A stretch of 64,000 nt of DNA from Ptychodera flava (taxonomy: Eukaryota > Hemichordata > Enteropneusta > Ptychoderidae), in NCBI RefSeq assembly GCF_041260155.1, contig NC_091948.1:3538501-3602500 (forward strand), given 5' to 3'. The notes beneath the pieces were generated by a model that was given only the letters and a program-made list of their open reading frames with translations, was not told the DNA's origin and did not search any database. Shown here in pieces: positions 33,125 through 46,000 of this stretch; positions within the stretch are counted from its first letter, which is position 1, and the number at the start of each line of letters is the position of its first letter. The position numbers and the translations under genes are program-made.

Positions 33125-36100
33125 TAACTGTATTTTCAGTCACGAGACATTATTTTAAAATAGTTGGGATATAATCCTGATTGCTTGCGGCTTGGTATGA
33201 TCATTTCAGAAATGATTGTTTACACTGAGTGTACACTTAATGTCAGTAGTCTAATTATTCAGTTACACTTTGCACATATTCAAATTCACTCATTGCTACC
33301 TTCCACGAGAAACTAGTATTTCCCAATAAGAGACAGCCTTAATTGGAAAAAATATAGTGACATTATTGATAACGAGCTGCGAAATGGAGTTGCGGTTGAA
33401 GGCGCATCACTGACATCAAGTCACGAGAGGCCAACACCGATAATTAAATTGCAATATTCACACAATTCAAAGGTTTCCTCACGGAAGCAGAACGCTCGAT
33501 GGAGTAGGGAGTGTTATAGCACATGCCGATTAGTTTTGTATGGGGTCACAGAAAATGACGAAAGAGTGCGGGTTCCTGCAATTATATGGGTACAGGAAAA
33601 CCATCGTCGAAACGCCAAGGCCTCTCTACGGCAACTGTATCACATATTTCTGTGAAGAGCGAGAATGGGCTAGAATAAGACAAACGTGTTCAGAGCTGCC
33701 GAATCAGTGACGATCGAGTATAATAGTATTCTATATTATGCTATGATTTTATTGACCTGTACTTAGGGTAGAAAGCGCCTCGGGAGAAGAGATATAGATT
33801 TTTTACGATTCTTTAAAGCTCTTGGAGTAAGAAACTTTTTCGTCGCATTTGTTTTTCGAAAATCCATAGTTTTATTTTCCCAATAGGGTTAGCACAGCGA
33901 TGGCGACCATTTTGATTTCTACTATAGCAGGGCTACTTTTCTATTTTTTTTAAACTTTCCAATAATATTGCAAAAAGTTTAGACAGACTAAAAAAAAGTG
34001 TAGACAGGCTACAAAAACCAAAACTCGACTCAGTTTGTCTTAGCTTGAACTATGCAAACAGCTTTTGGTCTCTGGCAGGACTACTTTCTATTCATATTAT
34101 CTTCGTCAATGTCAAGTTGTTTTATAGCTTAGAAAGGTTGCTATTTGTGATATAAATGTGAATAAAGCCGCTACCTTAAATTGCAATATTGATGTCATAT
34201 TGCCTGCCGTCGGGGAAGATGGGAGTTAGGGGGAGATCCGAAACCCTAAAGGTTTACACAGCGTTGGAACCACACGAGTTAAAGACATTTACTAATTTAT
34301 ATTACCGATAATAAGAGATTTCTGCGTAAAAATATTACTAATAGTCTTATGAAACCAAATAAGTCCATAAAGGTTTATGAGCTATATAGGTCATCCCTGG
34401 TAATCAAACTTACAACTGCGCAAAACGGATATTGCTTTGCATAGCAAAAGGCGGGCCAGACGTTATTTCAATAATTTGAAAGGTTGGGAGACTTGTCAAT
34501 TATCTTTTCATTTACGAAAATTTTGAGACTAATCAGAAGCCTCCATTAATTATAGCACGGGTCATCTACACTCTTTTTTTCGCATATCGTCTATCATAAC
34601 TATCTTGGTGAGTAACAAAAGCACTCCGCCTGACAGTGGACTAGTCTCCAAAAAGTTTCCACCAATATTGCAAAAAGTTTAGACAGGCTATAAATCAAGA
34701 CAACAAAACTAACGATTATATCTGCCACTTGGATTGACCTGGGGTCACTCAGGGTCATCAATTTCTCTTGTCTATATGTCGATAAAGGTCAATTATATGC
34801 TTGAACATAAGGTAGATCTTCAATGCAAGTTATCCATTTGAATTTAAAGAGAATAAACGGGAAAATTCTGCCAATTTGGAAGTTTGTGCGCTCCGGCAGA
34901 TCTATTTTTGTTGGATTGCCAAAGAACGCCCTCACACGGCCGAGTGCTCGACTTAGCTTCTATGAGAGGGACGATATTTTCAGGCGCTAACGCCCAACTA
35001 TCCACTACGGAAAACTCTAAGGCCAGGCGGTCTCTCTCCCCAAACTAAATATCGATGGAAGCTGGCCATGACTTTCCAATTTGAAAATATTTGACGTCTG
35101 AGCTAAAACTACGCAAACTGCTGTTGGTCTCTGGCAGGACTACTTTTCCTTCGCACTGTCTTCGACAATTTCAAGTTATTTTTATAGCGTAGAAAGATTG
35201 CTATTTGTGTTATGAATGTGGATAAAGCCGCTTCCTTAACTTGTGAATATCGAGGTCTGTTGCCTGCAGTTGACGTTGTTTGCATTAAAATTTACCTATG
35301 TGCGGAGGCTTTTCATCCGAAAATTGGCCTACTAAGTGGCTTTCTATCGGAAAAGGTCAATTATATCCTTGAAAATAAGCTAAATCTTCAATGCAAGTTT
35401 ATCCACTTGAATTTAAGAGAGAAAACGTGGAAAATTCTGCTAAAATTGTTCTAGGGGCCTTTATGATAACTAGAAGTATACCCCCTAACATAATGTCGAA
35501 TTTCGAAGGAAAAAGAGCTGTAAGGTGTAATAATATTTTCATTACTTCCTCTTTTATCATAAAAAAGATTTACTGATCTTTTTGTCCATAATATATTTTG
35601 AACTACAAAGTATTACGCCTACAAACAGTGTTACTATTGACAAATGAATTGTAGTCGCGATTTAAATGTAATCATGAACAATAACAATCGACACTTGCCG
35701 ATAAAGAGTTGACAAGCTGGACACTGGATATGTAAAGGGGCCGAAGGCGATCTAAAAAGGAGCAAGATTGCCAGGCCATGACGTTCAATATTCAAAATGC
35801 CTCTGGCCCAGAAACACAGGAAAGAGTTCCAGAAAATCTAGCTTTTTGAGTCTGTTTCGTTAAGAAAGTTACAAAACACCAATGTTGTCGTCATTGTAAA
35901 TACATCAACTAAAACTGCAGTGTCTAGTTTTGAAATTTTTGAAATCTGAACTATTTACACGTAATTTCTGTCGATTTTGTTTGAAAATATAGACAAGAAA
36001 TGAGAGCCATCGCTGTCAACCAAATGTTTGTGCAAAGCTTAGAGAATCTCCGGGTGTGATTTATTCCTAATCCATGTTGGTTCTGTACTGAAACAAATCT

Positions 36101-36996
36101 AGACACTGCCGGGCTCCTGTCCGAATGGCTTGTTTACACTCAGCAGTCGACCATAGGAGTAGCTGTTAGGTCTATGCTATGACCAAATGATGCAGTGTAA
36201 TGGAAAATATTTGTATAAAAAAATAATAATTAGTGCATTGCTTCACGTTGCGTAAAATTGCTACATTTTTTATATCAATCCATTGCCATGATCGCCTATG
36301 TTCCAATTTGTGGTAATCTTTCAATGGCGATGGCGGAGACAAATTCAAGTTCAGACTTCCAGAGTGCAGCAGAGAATCAAAACATTATTAAAATTTTTGT
36401 TTTGTCGTGTTTCAATATCATTCCTGTCGATGGCACTGGATCATTATCATTTTCTCACTTTGAAATCTTCCTTTTACATCACATGATGCAGACTTTAAGT
36501 CTGGCGGATCATAGACAGTTCCTCTGTTATCTTTGCACTATCCAATTTCTTTCACATACACCAAAGGTGCTAAATCGTTGGAATAAATTTGTGTAGACTA
36601 CGTTAAAGCAAATATAGCACTGAAACTGACCAGTATTGAATACAGTGGGTTTCAATTCGCTGCTACAACTCTGTGTGAGACAGATTAGCTGAGAAAACAT
36701 CAATAACTTTCAGCTGTTATTGTTACTAAAAACAGCCACATTTTAAATCAAATGCAATCAATTGTTCAGCTATCAGTCCAGACAGAGTTGCCCCTTGCTG
36801 GTTTACTGTAACTAATCAAAGCGTCGGTGACATTAAAATGGGTGATGATACCCAAGGTAATCATTTATGTTGTATGTACAATGTGTCGTTTCACACATAG
36901 ACAGATGCGTGTAGCATTGCTTGGATAGTCGATCGAAGGCCAGTGATCGAAGTGTGAGGCCGAATGCCGAACCTCGGTACAAGTGTAAAGAATTTC
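33125..36996. other. intergenic duplicated block between copies 2 and 3
   Basis: No gene seen. 33128-33720 aligns with 48440-49130 beyond copy 3. 33755-33960 belongs to a dispersed repeat also at 49610 and 51860. 34000-34210 and 35095-35280 are two copies of one block (CTGTTGGTCTCTGGCAGGACT area), and 34780-36980 aligns in pieces with 13090-15140 beyond copy 1. Confidence 0.6.
33755..33960. repeat. dispersed repeat, copy a
   Basis: Starts near AGGGTAGAAAGCGCCTCGGG and runs through CTCTTGGAGTAAGAAAC to GCGACCATTTTGATTTC. Related copies at 49610-49960 and 51860-52160. Confidence 0.6.
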
Positions 36997-37087
36997 AACA
37001 AAGTATTTCGTGTGCGATATCTAAATGCAGCTCATCATCTTGCCTGCAACATTTAAATGATACGATGTAGATTATGACAGACATGTT
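36997..37087. repeat. 91-base direct repeat, left copy
   Basis: From CAAAGTATTTCGTG to GACAGACATGTT. It differs from the copy at 38229-38319 at about two positions. The pair encloses the SINE and its MITE; copy 1's intergenic region lacks the whole block. Confidence 0.9.
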
Positions 37088-37088
37088 A

Positions 37089-38160
37089 AGGAGGCATCAT
37101 GGGCCAGTGGCTCGAGCAGAGGACTCACGATCAAAGGATGGTGAGTTCGAGCCCCGGCATGGCTGTTGTGTTGTGTCCTTAAGCAAGGCACTTTATTCCT
37201 CATTGCTTCTCCCCATCCAGGAGTGATGGGTACCTGCACAGAGTACCGTAGACAGAGTGGCAACACTTGCATGCCTTTTGTTCCATGGTCGTCTCGGTAG
37301 ACTATTGGCTTTTCATATTAAAATGAGCTTCAAAGGTGGTTAACTTTTTGGAGGCTTTGTTTGTGGTTGATAATTACACGAGATTATGCGAAACATACGA
37401 CGAGATGGCATCGTACTGCCAGTCGCGTAGCAACCATAGTTACTTTGTGAGCTCTCAGGTCAGAAACACTGCTTCACGCCAATCAAAACATAACACGCCA
37501 GCAGTTTCATAAACATGTCCTTTCTTGACGCACGTAAAAGACGGTATGACTGACCGTAAACCATTGAGTAAAACCAGACAGTATCGATAAAAGACTTTCA
37601 AATTTGGTTCAAACAAACTCATTATATATTCATAAAAATATGAGAGGAATTTTTAAAACGGTAAAACCCACTTTCCTGAAGCTCAAAACACTCCCGTTTT
37701 TGCCAGCACATCATTTCCGATCAGCACCACACGACAACAACAACAACAACACAAACTTTGTCGAACATACTTTCGCTTAACAATTGGTGAAAATCCGAAA
37801 ATTACCGAAGGGTGCATGGTCGGCACTCTTCGGAAAAGAGAGCCAAGAGCTTCGTGAGGCGAGGCAAACGTGAATTGCTTACGTAACCGCTTCACGCCTT
37901 AAACAATAGCTGTTGCCACTCTGTCTATGATGTTACTCTGTGGTACCTGGTAGGACAGAGGTTGTTATGTGTGCGTTTAGCTCTGCTGCGCTTATTGGCT
38001 GCACATGTGAGCTGTTGTTTGCTCCCCACGGAGTTGAGTGGTATCATATTAGGTCCAGTGACCAGGGGTAATAATAATTGTAAAGCGCCTTGAGCACATG
38101 TACTTGTGGATATGTGCGCTAAATAAGAACCCAATATTAATTTTTATCATTATTGTTATT
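37089..38160 (+). mobile_element. tRNA-derived SINE, split by a MITE
   Basis: The head (37089-37236) has a tRNA-like A box region (GGGCCAGTGGCTCGAGC) and B box (GAGTTCGAGCCCC), then TTGTGTCCTTAAGCAAGGCACTTTA-like body text seen in many invertebrate SINEs. The tail (37942-38160) has TGTAAAGCGCCTTGAGCAC and GCGCTAAATAAG, a familiar SINE/LINE 3' end, then an AT-rich end. The two parts are separated by a hAT-like MITE. Confidence 0.75.
37237..37941. mobile_element. hAT-like MITE inside the SINE
   Basis: About 705 bases with imperfect ~30-base inverted ends: CACAGAGTA and TAGACAGAGTGGCAACA on the left, the reverse complement on the right. The flanks carry the same 8 bases, GGTACCTG, immediately left (37229-37236) and right (37942-37949), as hAT insertion makes, and joining SINE text across the gap gives a normal SINE body. 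No coding capacity. Confidence 0.82.
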
Positions 38161-38228
38161 GTTTAGTTATGTTATTGTTTTTGTTGTACTTTCATCGCGA
38201 CTGCGTCTGTGCGAGTTTCTTGTTTACA

Positions 38229-38319
38229 AACAAAGTATTTCGTGCGCGATATCTAGATGCAGCTCATCATCTTGCCTGCAACATTTAAATGATACGATGT
38301 AGATTATGACAGACATGTT
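38229..38319. repeat. 91-base direct repeat, right copy
   Basis: Partner of 36997-37087, same orientation, about two differences. Confidence 0.9.
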
Positions 38320-38409
38320 TTAACTTTCATCAATCACCATCGTACCTTGGATACAGTATTTCCATTGGTCGTATGGATCCCATGTGACCTTTTGGCGCAG
38401 TTCCAACGA

Positions 38410-38498
38410 TTATCCCTTTAATGAGGGTAATCTGATTTGTTATCCCTTTAATGAGGGTAATCTGATTTGTTATCCCTTTAATGAGGGTAATCTGATTT
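38410..38498. repeat. three 30-base tandem units
   Basis: Three identical units in a row, each containing the near-palindrome TTATCCCTTTAATGAGGGTAA and then TCTGATTTG. No spacers, so it is not a CRISPR-type array. Confidence 0.95.
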
Positions 38499-39479
38499 AC
38501 AAAATAAATTGTTTCCATCAGAGCCCTCTAAAGTAAGCACATTGCTATAAAAAAGGAAAACATGCGTAGAATAAATATTGAATTGAGAACTTTTGAATAA
38601 ATATAATAAAATTATAAATAATCAAATAAATATGTGAGACTATTAAAAGGGCTCACAAAACACAATCCATCCAAATCGGAGCCATCGTTAATCAAATTTG
38701 TATAAAGATAATTACGTAGTGCAGATTTAATCATCCGATTAAGCTCAAAGGACTACAATAATTTCGTCGTACCACATTTTTATATGGCTGTCGTAGGGCA
38801 TAGCGTAGTCGAACCCATGTGACTCAAGTACACAGATTTTGTCTCTGGGCCGTAAAACATTATTATACAGTCTATTATGTCCCTCACAATGTTGCCACTG
38901 CAGGTACGTTGTAATGGCAATTCCAAAAATCAAATTTCTTGTACGTACATGCAAGTTTTACTTACCACTTCAAGCAAAGTACATTTACATACATTATCAA
39001 GCAATATACATGTACAGACATAGCTTGTTGTGTGGGGAAAATTGTCAATAGTTTGCCTGATAAGACTCCCAGTATTATGATTCGATATTTTTGGGTGAAT
39101 CACTATATCATCTATATCTTGCCACCTTACAGTTGCGCAAATATGGTGACCCTCCCGGAAATGCATGATCCTTTAAAAAATGCTTCCATGATAAATTGCA
39201 ATTCTCCCTTCCAAACGCCAGCCCTCCCCCTGTAATTTTTGTCCGTAACTTACATAACAATTAAACCAATTGTGCTACCACTCGTGCATATATGTCATGA
39301 ACTGGTCAAAATCTCGTGGTATACCTTCGCTGGGTGTGCTTTATTGCTTAAATATTATATTATATAATATTATATTACATTATATTTTATTGTACAGCAA
39401 ATGTTGCCTACCTTAAAATAAATCCATTTTATTTTTTATAAACATTGGAAGTAGGCCGGTAAAACCTTAAAGTTGCAGC
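38499..39479. other. intergenic DNA upstream of copy 3
   Basis: No gene seen. 38790-38900 aligns with 15135-15240 beyond copy 1, showing that duplicated flank resumes after the SINE block. 39353-39470 aligns with 20190-20300 upstream of copy 2, with a much shorter ATATT run. Confidence 0.6.
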
Positions 39480-39743
39480 GCGCTTCATATCGACAGAAAC
39501 GTTAATTCAACCCGAGAAAGTTTAATCAGGCAACGGAAATGTGACTCGGTAGCAAGGCAGAATCCGATGGCGATTGGGTGGAAGCACGTATGCGCATAGC
39601 GAGTTGTGAATTTGTGTCACAGATGGTCTTGCCTAAACAAAGTTTGAAATATCCAGCTTACCCGACTAGACGTTGGCACGTTAAGTTATGCGTGGCGTTC
39701 TTGTTCAGGTATTCGGAATATAAAATTCAATCATCTACCAAAA
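39480..39743 (+). promoter_or_regulatory. conserved upstream/5' UTR block of copy 3
   Basis: Aligns with 20838-21115 before copy 2. Indels put the upstream codons of the two copies in different frames, which supports the Met at 39744 as the true start. Confidence 0.5.
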
Positions 39744-40001
39744 ATGCAACTAGCGGCTCTACTCTTGTCTATTTTGGGCCTCTACCTGTCTACGTCAGTC
39801 GCGGAGTTACCCAAAAAGCCTAACATCATCTACATTCTGGCAGACGATCTTGGATATTTCGATGTCAGCTACCGAAACGGTTCGGTTGTGAAGACGCCAA
39901 ATATTGAAAGTTTAGCCAACGATGGAGTGAAGCTAGAAAGATTCTACGCACAGCCATTATGTATGCCGTCCAGAAGTTGTCTGATGATGGGACGATATCA
40001 G
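39744..40001 (+). CDS. copy 3 exon 1
   Basis: 258 bases, donor CAG|GTAGGG. Signal peptide, ILADDLGY, and CMPSRSCLMMGRYQ. Confidence 0.92.
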
Positions 40002-43000
40002 GTAGGGTTTCCACGAACATCATGCACCATTGAATCGTTATGGTAAAGTACAGTTTTGGTACGTACCTTTGATTCGTATATCGCAGGTAGGTTCATCGGA
40101 AATACAAACAGTCGACTTTTTTTTCATAATTCGGACGGACCACTGTTTTATCACACAGAGAAGACAATGAATAACAAATGTGGTAAATATTGTCAGGTGA
40201 TTGGTGGCATCAGAGTGCATCAAGGTCGAATACAAACTACTGAAAAAGACAACTTTATCGGAAACTCCCCAATGATCTATCGACAAAAAGCGACACCATT
40301 TCAAGTTACACACTGACAAACTTTATCACAAACAAACACGAAAGTTTAGCTATAAAAATAATCATCGTTAAGCCTTTTTAATACTTTCTATTATTTTGTC
40401 TGAAATTATTAAATCCTTACTGTTCAATTATTGAATTAAAAATACTGGACATGGAACGAATGTTATTTGATTTTGTCCATATAGAGTTAAAATAGAGCGT
40501 AGCTCCCACTTTGAATTTCTAACATCGTTAAATATCAGGTAACGTGCATCTCTATTCCATATATTTGTACTTTGATCTTGATTGATGCCCTCCAGAAAAA
40601 GTTAAAAATTTTTTGAACAAGAAACTTTTAATATCCATTTCGCATGATTATTTCACACCCCATTCCATTTTTGACAAAAAGTACACTAATGTATATTCAC
40701 GTCAACCATTACGAGTCCTCTCTGTGGATAAACTGCATACTACTAACCGAAGAATCCTCGAGATTTTAACATTCATAGTATGATGGACGAAGTGCGCCTT
40801 TGGGATTAATAGGCTTCATTGACATTTAATCATTCAAAAGTTTGGTGAAAATGAACGATTTGCTGTTTTTCAATGACGCCGTTCAAAATGTCATATTGAA
40901 AACGAAACGAGGCGGCATTTTTCTTATAGATAAGAATAGACGCCGCGGCAACTCTACCAATCCATCACTTGGCTTGTGAAGTACTGATGTGCCAATCATC
41001 ATCAATGAAATATCGACAATTCTTTACAGATTCATACAGGTTTCGACTACACTTGTCTCAACGGCGAGAGAGTCAGATTCTGCATGGCGCCAGACACGGT
41101 GACCTTGCCTGGAATGTTGAAGAGATACGGCTACAGAACCGCAATGATTGGAAAATGGCATCTGGGACATGATCGTAAAGAGTGTGTCCCTACACACAAA
41201 GGATTTGACAGTTTCTTTGGTAAGTAAACGACTGCCACTCGACAACGTTTTTGGCAAAATAACACATTTATTACCTTACATTTAAACAAGTACCTTTAAA
41301 ATTAAACTTTGAAATTTTCCCGTGAAAACTTTGAAAAACTCTCTTTTATAGTCAGGTTAAATAAGGGTCACTTTTTTGGCCAAAAGAAGTAAATTCTCTG
41401 AAATTTGTCCACATTTGAAATACGCTGAGGGCTTCACTGTCCAATTAATAAAAAGAACTTGGAGTAAAGTACAACGAAATTATCTTTGCAACTCATATGT
41501 ATCACGTACACGTATTGTATAACTTGATGTATTACACGGCAAAAAAGACATTGCCAAAAAAGCTGGTCTTGTACAATTTTGAAACGGAGAGGTGAGAAAG
41601 TAGATAATTTTGAAAAAAGCGAGGGAAAAAATTCCATCAGTTTCTTGTACATAATCCAAAAAACGATTTGCTTCCGAGCTTCATGGTATTTTCAAATGGC
41701 ACGGTGACACGCCGGAAAATGCATTGGAAATTTTAAATACTCTTCATTGAGTTGAATAAGGTACAAGAAAAAAACAGGCATTTTGAAATCATGGTTCACA
41801 AATATGGAAACAAAGACGGTTACTCAAAATGACACACAACTGGCATGAAGGGAAGTGGGGTAGGTGGTAACTTTTAACCCGCAGTTCTTCAGTTTGAGAA
41901 TCGCGTTGACCAGCTTTGTGTAAGTCAAAATTGAAAAGTGAGTTTTTAATATTCACACATTGTCATCTTAATACAATATTCGTGCTATTAAATTGGTTAT
42001 TTTATCCCGAAATTTGATAAATAGGTTACAGAACCAAGACCAGACTTCTATCAATCTAATTCAACACAGGGAGATCATATCCCGGAGTTCATACAGTGAA
42101 GAACCATCATTGATGTGCAGTTAATGCAGCCCCCTCGGTTGCCTTGTAGATGAAAGGTCAAACAGCGCAATCAAAAACCTACTTATTCTACGTAAAGGCG
42201 ATAGTTACCCCTTTCCCCTGTGAACTAGTTCACTTCATACCCACAACTGTCCAAAATAATAATAAGTATCTAAATTGCTCATTTTTCAAAAGGCTTCTCT
42301 TGTAAAAGTGCTGTCACATGACAATATCAGTAAGGAATTTTTATGGGTGATGAATAAATGTGTAATTTTAGAAGTAATAATTTAGCATATGCAGTACACC
42401 GTATTTCAACATAACCTCAGTGGAAGAACTCGGATATTTAAAAGTCATCAGTCCTCTCAGCTTTATACTTTCGAAAAGAGGGAAAATTAGTCAACATCGT
42501 ACCATTTTTGTCGTGTCTGCTATCAAAATAGTCACGACCTTCGGGCAAAGATGAAAGTAGGATTACGAATGCTTCATACCGACTAAACCTGTATCAATTC
42601 AGATGTCTCTAAAGTTGGTATTTCAACTGCCAAGAGTAGCGGTTGATTTTACCAAATTCGCGTTTCCTCTGAGTGATAGCAAGTAATGCAGTACCCAGCC
42701 ATTATATTCCCCTTCTCAAATTGTCTGTTTGGATGTTACCAATTATCTCTTCATCTCATTGAGGAAAAATAGTCTTGTTCAGTATTTCAAGGCCTTCAGC
42801 CCATAGCAGAATACACAAAATTTCAAATTGACAACTGACAGGAAACATGACACGATATATAAAATTCAGTTACATGTCGTTGATCTCTTTTTCTCAGTTT
42901 CATCGCATGAAATGTATCCAGTGCCAATGGTTGAAGAGTACTAACATCATCTGTTGTCATAATCTCAATGAATTTCCTGATGAATTTGAAATATATTTGA

Positions 43001-46000
43001 AATATATTTCTCTCTAATACCTGAAAAATCACTGCACAATTTAAAAGGAAATGATATGAGCTTCAATCTCATTTTTCATGCAATGAACGAATTGTCTGAT
43101 GTCTTCCAATACTATCTTTTCTATCTGTTTTAATTCCTAAGAAGTATGTGGAATAGCGCAAACTAGCAAGTATCATTAGATGTGGAGTGATCTTAACAGA
43201 CAACAAATATCTTTCTGGCTCCAGAGACATCTTAAAGTCCTTGTAACAAGTCAGTTTATCAAACCTAGAAAATTCGACAGAAAAGAAAATTTATCGAAGT
43301 CAATAACGACAAAGCGTCTGAGATTTGAGCATTACTTATACGTACAACAAAATACAAACCATCCAGATTTTTCAAACTTCGTCCGTGCCATTTTCCTTCT
43401 TAGCAACAGAGATCGCTAATTTTCAATGAAAGGGACGGTTCTGTTCATGGGACAGATGGGAAAATGGAAACCAACAACGCTCAGAAGAATTTACTCGCGG
43501 CGTGTGACAAATGTACTAGAGAATCTTTCTTTAAAGTTGACAATGTTGTTCCAGTCTTTATGTTTCAGTCTTTAAAATTTGTTGTACTGTGTCGCACTCC
43601 AGGTTACCATGCGGCGGTCGGAGACTACTACTCACACAGCACTGGTCACCCTGAATGTCGTGATCTGTGGAGGAACTTGGATATTGTAGCTGACGATTAT
43701 GCTAATCAGTACTCAACTCATCTATTCACGCAAGAAGCCCAGCAAATAATCAGGAATCAAAACCCTGAAGAGGTTGTTTTCCGTTTTCCTTCACCTTTGC
43801 TCACTCGTATCTTTCTTTCCTGTAACCCTTTGCAATCTTCTCAGCATAAGGTTTACTTCACCTCTCCTCAAGTCTGTAAAAGTGCATTCACTTTTTCTCC
43901 CATGGCGCTTATTGCCAATAGGTGTCCGTCCGCAGAGCTGAAAGTTTTCTAATTGTAAGCCAGTGCCCAATGTAATTTGCTATTCCTGTCTCTCCTGAGT
44001 AACCGGGTACTTTTTAACATACAAACACACTTTAAAAACGGCAAATCAGTGAATTTCGTAATATTTTCATAACAACTTCGCGTAACGTAATCTTTACTAA
44101 ATCATACTGTTCGATATTCTCTGCACAAAAGGCGTGTTACTATACATTATATTACCATGCCCTGTCTATTGCGTTTTAATTGGTCGAGCTGAATCACGTG
44201 ACTGCCCACAAATACACAGTAATGGTTTGTTTTCATGCCCGTTAATATGAATAATATCGTAAACACAGTAACTTTACGGCTAAAACTAAAATTGTAATTG
44301 GTACAAAGATCATAATCAACCACTAAATAAAATGGAGCATTTGTGGGCCAAGTTTAGACGCTTTTTTTCAAAAAATCTCCGGATTTGCAAAATTTTTACA
44401 GCGCGCCCACTACTTACTGACAGGTTTTGGGGCCCCGTTGTCGTTCGCACGGGAAATTTTCGTCAATTTTGACGGTTTTTCGGGGTTCTTTGATAATATA
44501 ATGGAATTAACAGACTCCGCACTGACCATTAACGTTTATTTATGGGCGCGGGAGAGAGGAAAGCCAAATCTAAGGGCTCGGCAGGCCTCGCCCGTTAATT
44601 TTTGGCCTTCCTCTCGCCCTTGCCCATATATAAACGTTAATGGTCAGCGCGTCGTCCACTATTTCTATAATATTGGCCTCTCTTTTCACTGCCAGCCGCT
44701 GTTCATGTATCTTGCATACCAAGCCGTACATGGACCTCTGCAAGTGCCTCAACAGTATTTCGACATGTACAAAGGAGATAATATAGACTACATACGAAGA
44801 ACGTACGCTGCCATGGCGACATGCATGGATGAAGGGATTGGCAACCTGACTCGGACTTTGAAAGAAACCGGGCTCTGGAACAATACCATAATTGTATTCT
44901 CTTCAGGTAACCATACAGTTACTCGCTAACCGTAAATTTACAAAGATCAATCCATATGACTAAATGACGGTGCGTCGTCAGTGTTTTTCCACACAACAAA
45001 TGCTATACAGGATTGGCAGTGCACAATCTCAAGTAAGTTAATGCATGGGTGTTTGTACCCATCAAGCCAAAAAGAAAGAAAATGATCAATTATCTTTAAA
45101 AACCGCCAGATTTGATTGATATTTGGCCTAATTATTGAAATTATTAAATCCTTTAAAAAATGTCTGCCTAAATCTTGACGAGTTGAGTCACGTGACCAAA
45201 TCTGTTATTTCTCCGCCAAAATTTACGTCTTTTATTAATTTTAATATTCCAACCGTAATCCGTTAAATTTTCTTGATTTTCTCTGCATTTTTGGAAACAA
45301 CATCTATCATGTTCTTTCAAAAATACATGACACTCATGAAACTCTATCTGTACTTCTTTCTGACATTCAAAACATTAATGTAAAACGGCAAAAATATTGT
45401 ATTTGTTGGTTTTTGCGAAGAAATGTTATTCAAAATTCAAGAATTTTGCATCTGCCAGTAGTTTTAACACAAGTTTCTATCCCATCGTACATCAATTGGT
45501 AATAATATTTTAAATATTTTGATGTTTAGCGGTTGGAATGTTCATTTATTTGCAATATAAAATTTTTGCGGGAAAATAATATATTTTGGTCCCGTGACCT
45601 GACTTAGGGAACATATTATGATAAATTTCAACTTAATCAAATGCGAAAAATATTTTTTGCAATTTTCACAATTTTCTGAGCAGGTTTGATAAAAAAGTAT
45701 GTTCAAACTGATTTTACGTGTAGGCCAGCCTTTGCCCATGCATTAACATACCTGAGATGTTTTTGTATGGTCATCCAAATGAAAATCGAATATTGGCAAT
45801 AATAGATACATGTGACAGAATTCCTTTGCTGCACCAATGGTTGCGCTGTAAGGCTAACAGCGTGTAAAAATTATCTTCGTTTTAAATATAGATATGATTT
45901 TTAAAAAAATCTTTGATGAATATCGTAAATTTCTAGGTAAAACTTGCAAATCGAAGTAACATTTTAGCAGCCATTATAATAATTATAATAATTATTATAA

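Noticed and set aside
37089-37165. A tRNA gene
   Set aside because: A and B box-like words are present, but the following body and tail are of SINE type and the cloverleaf is not convincing.
38410-38498. CRISPR array
   Set aside because: Units are directly adjacent with no spacers, and the DNA is eukaryotic.
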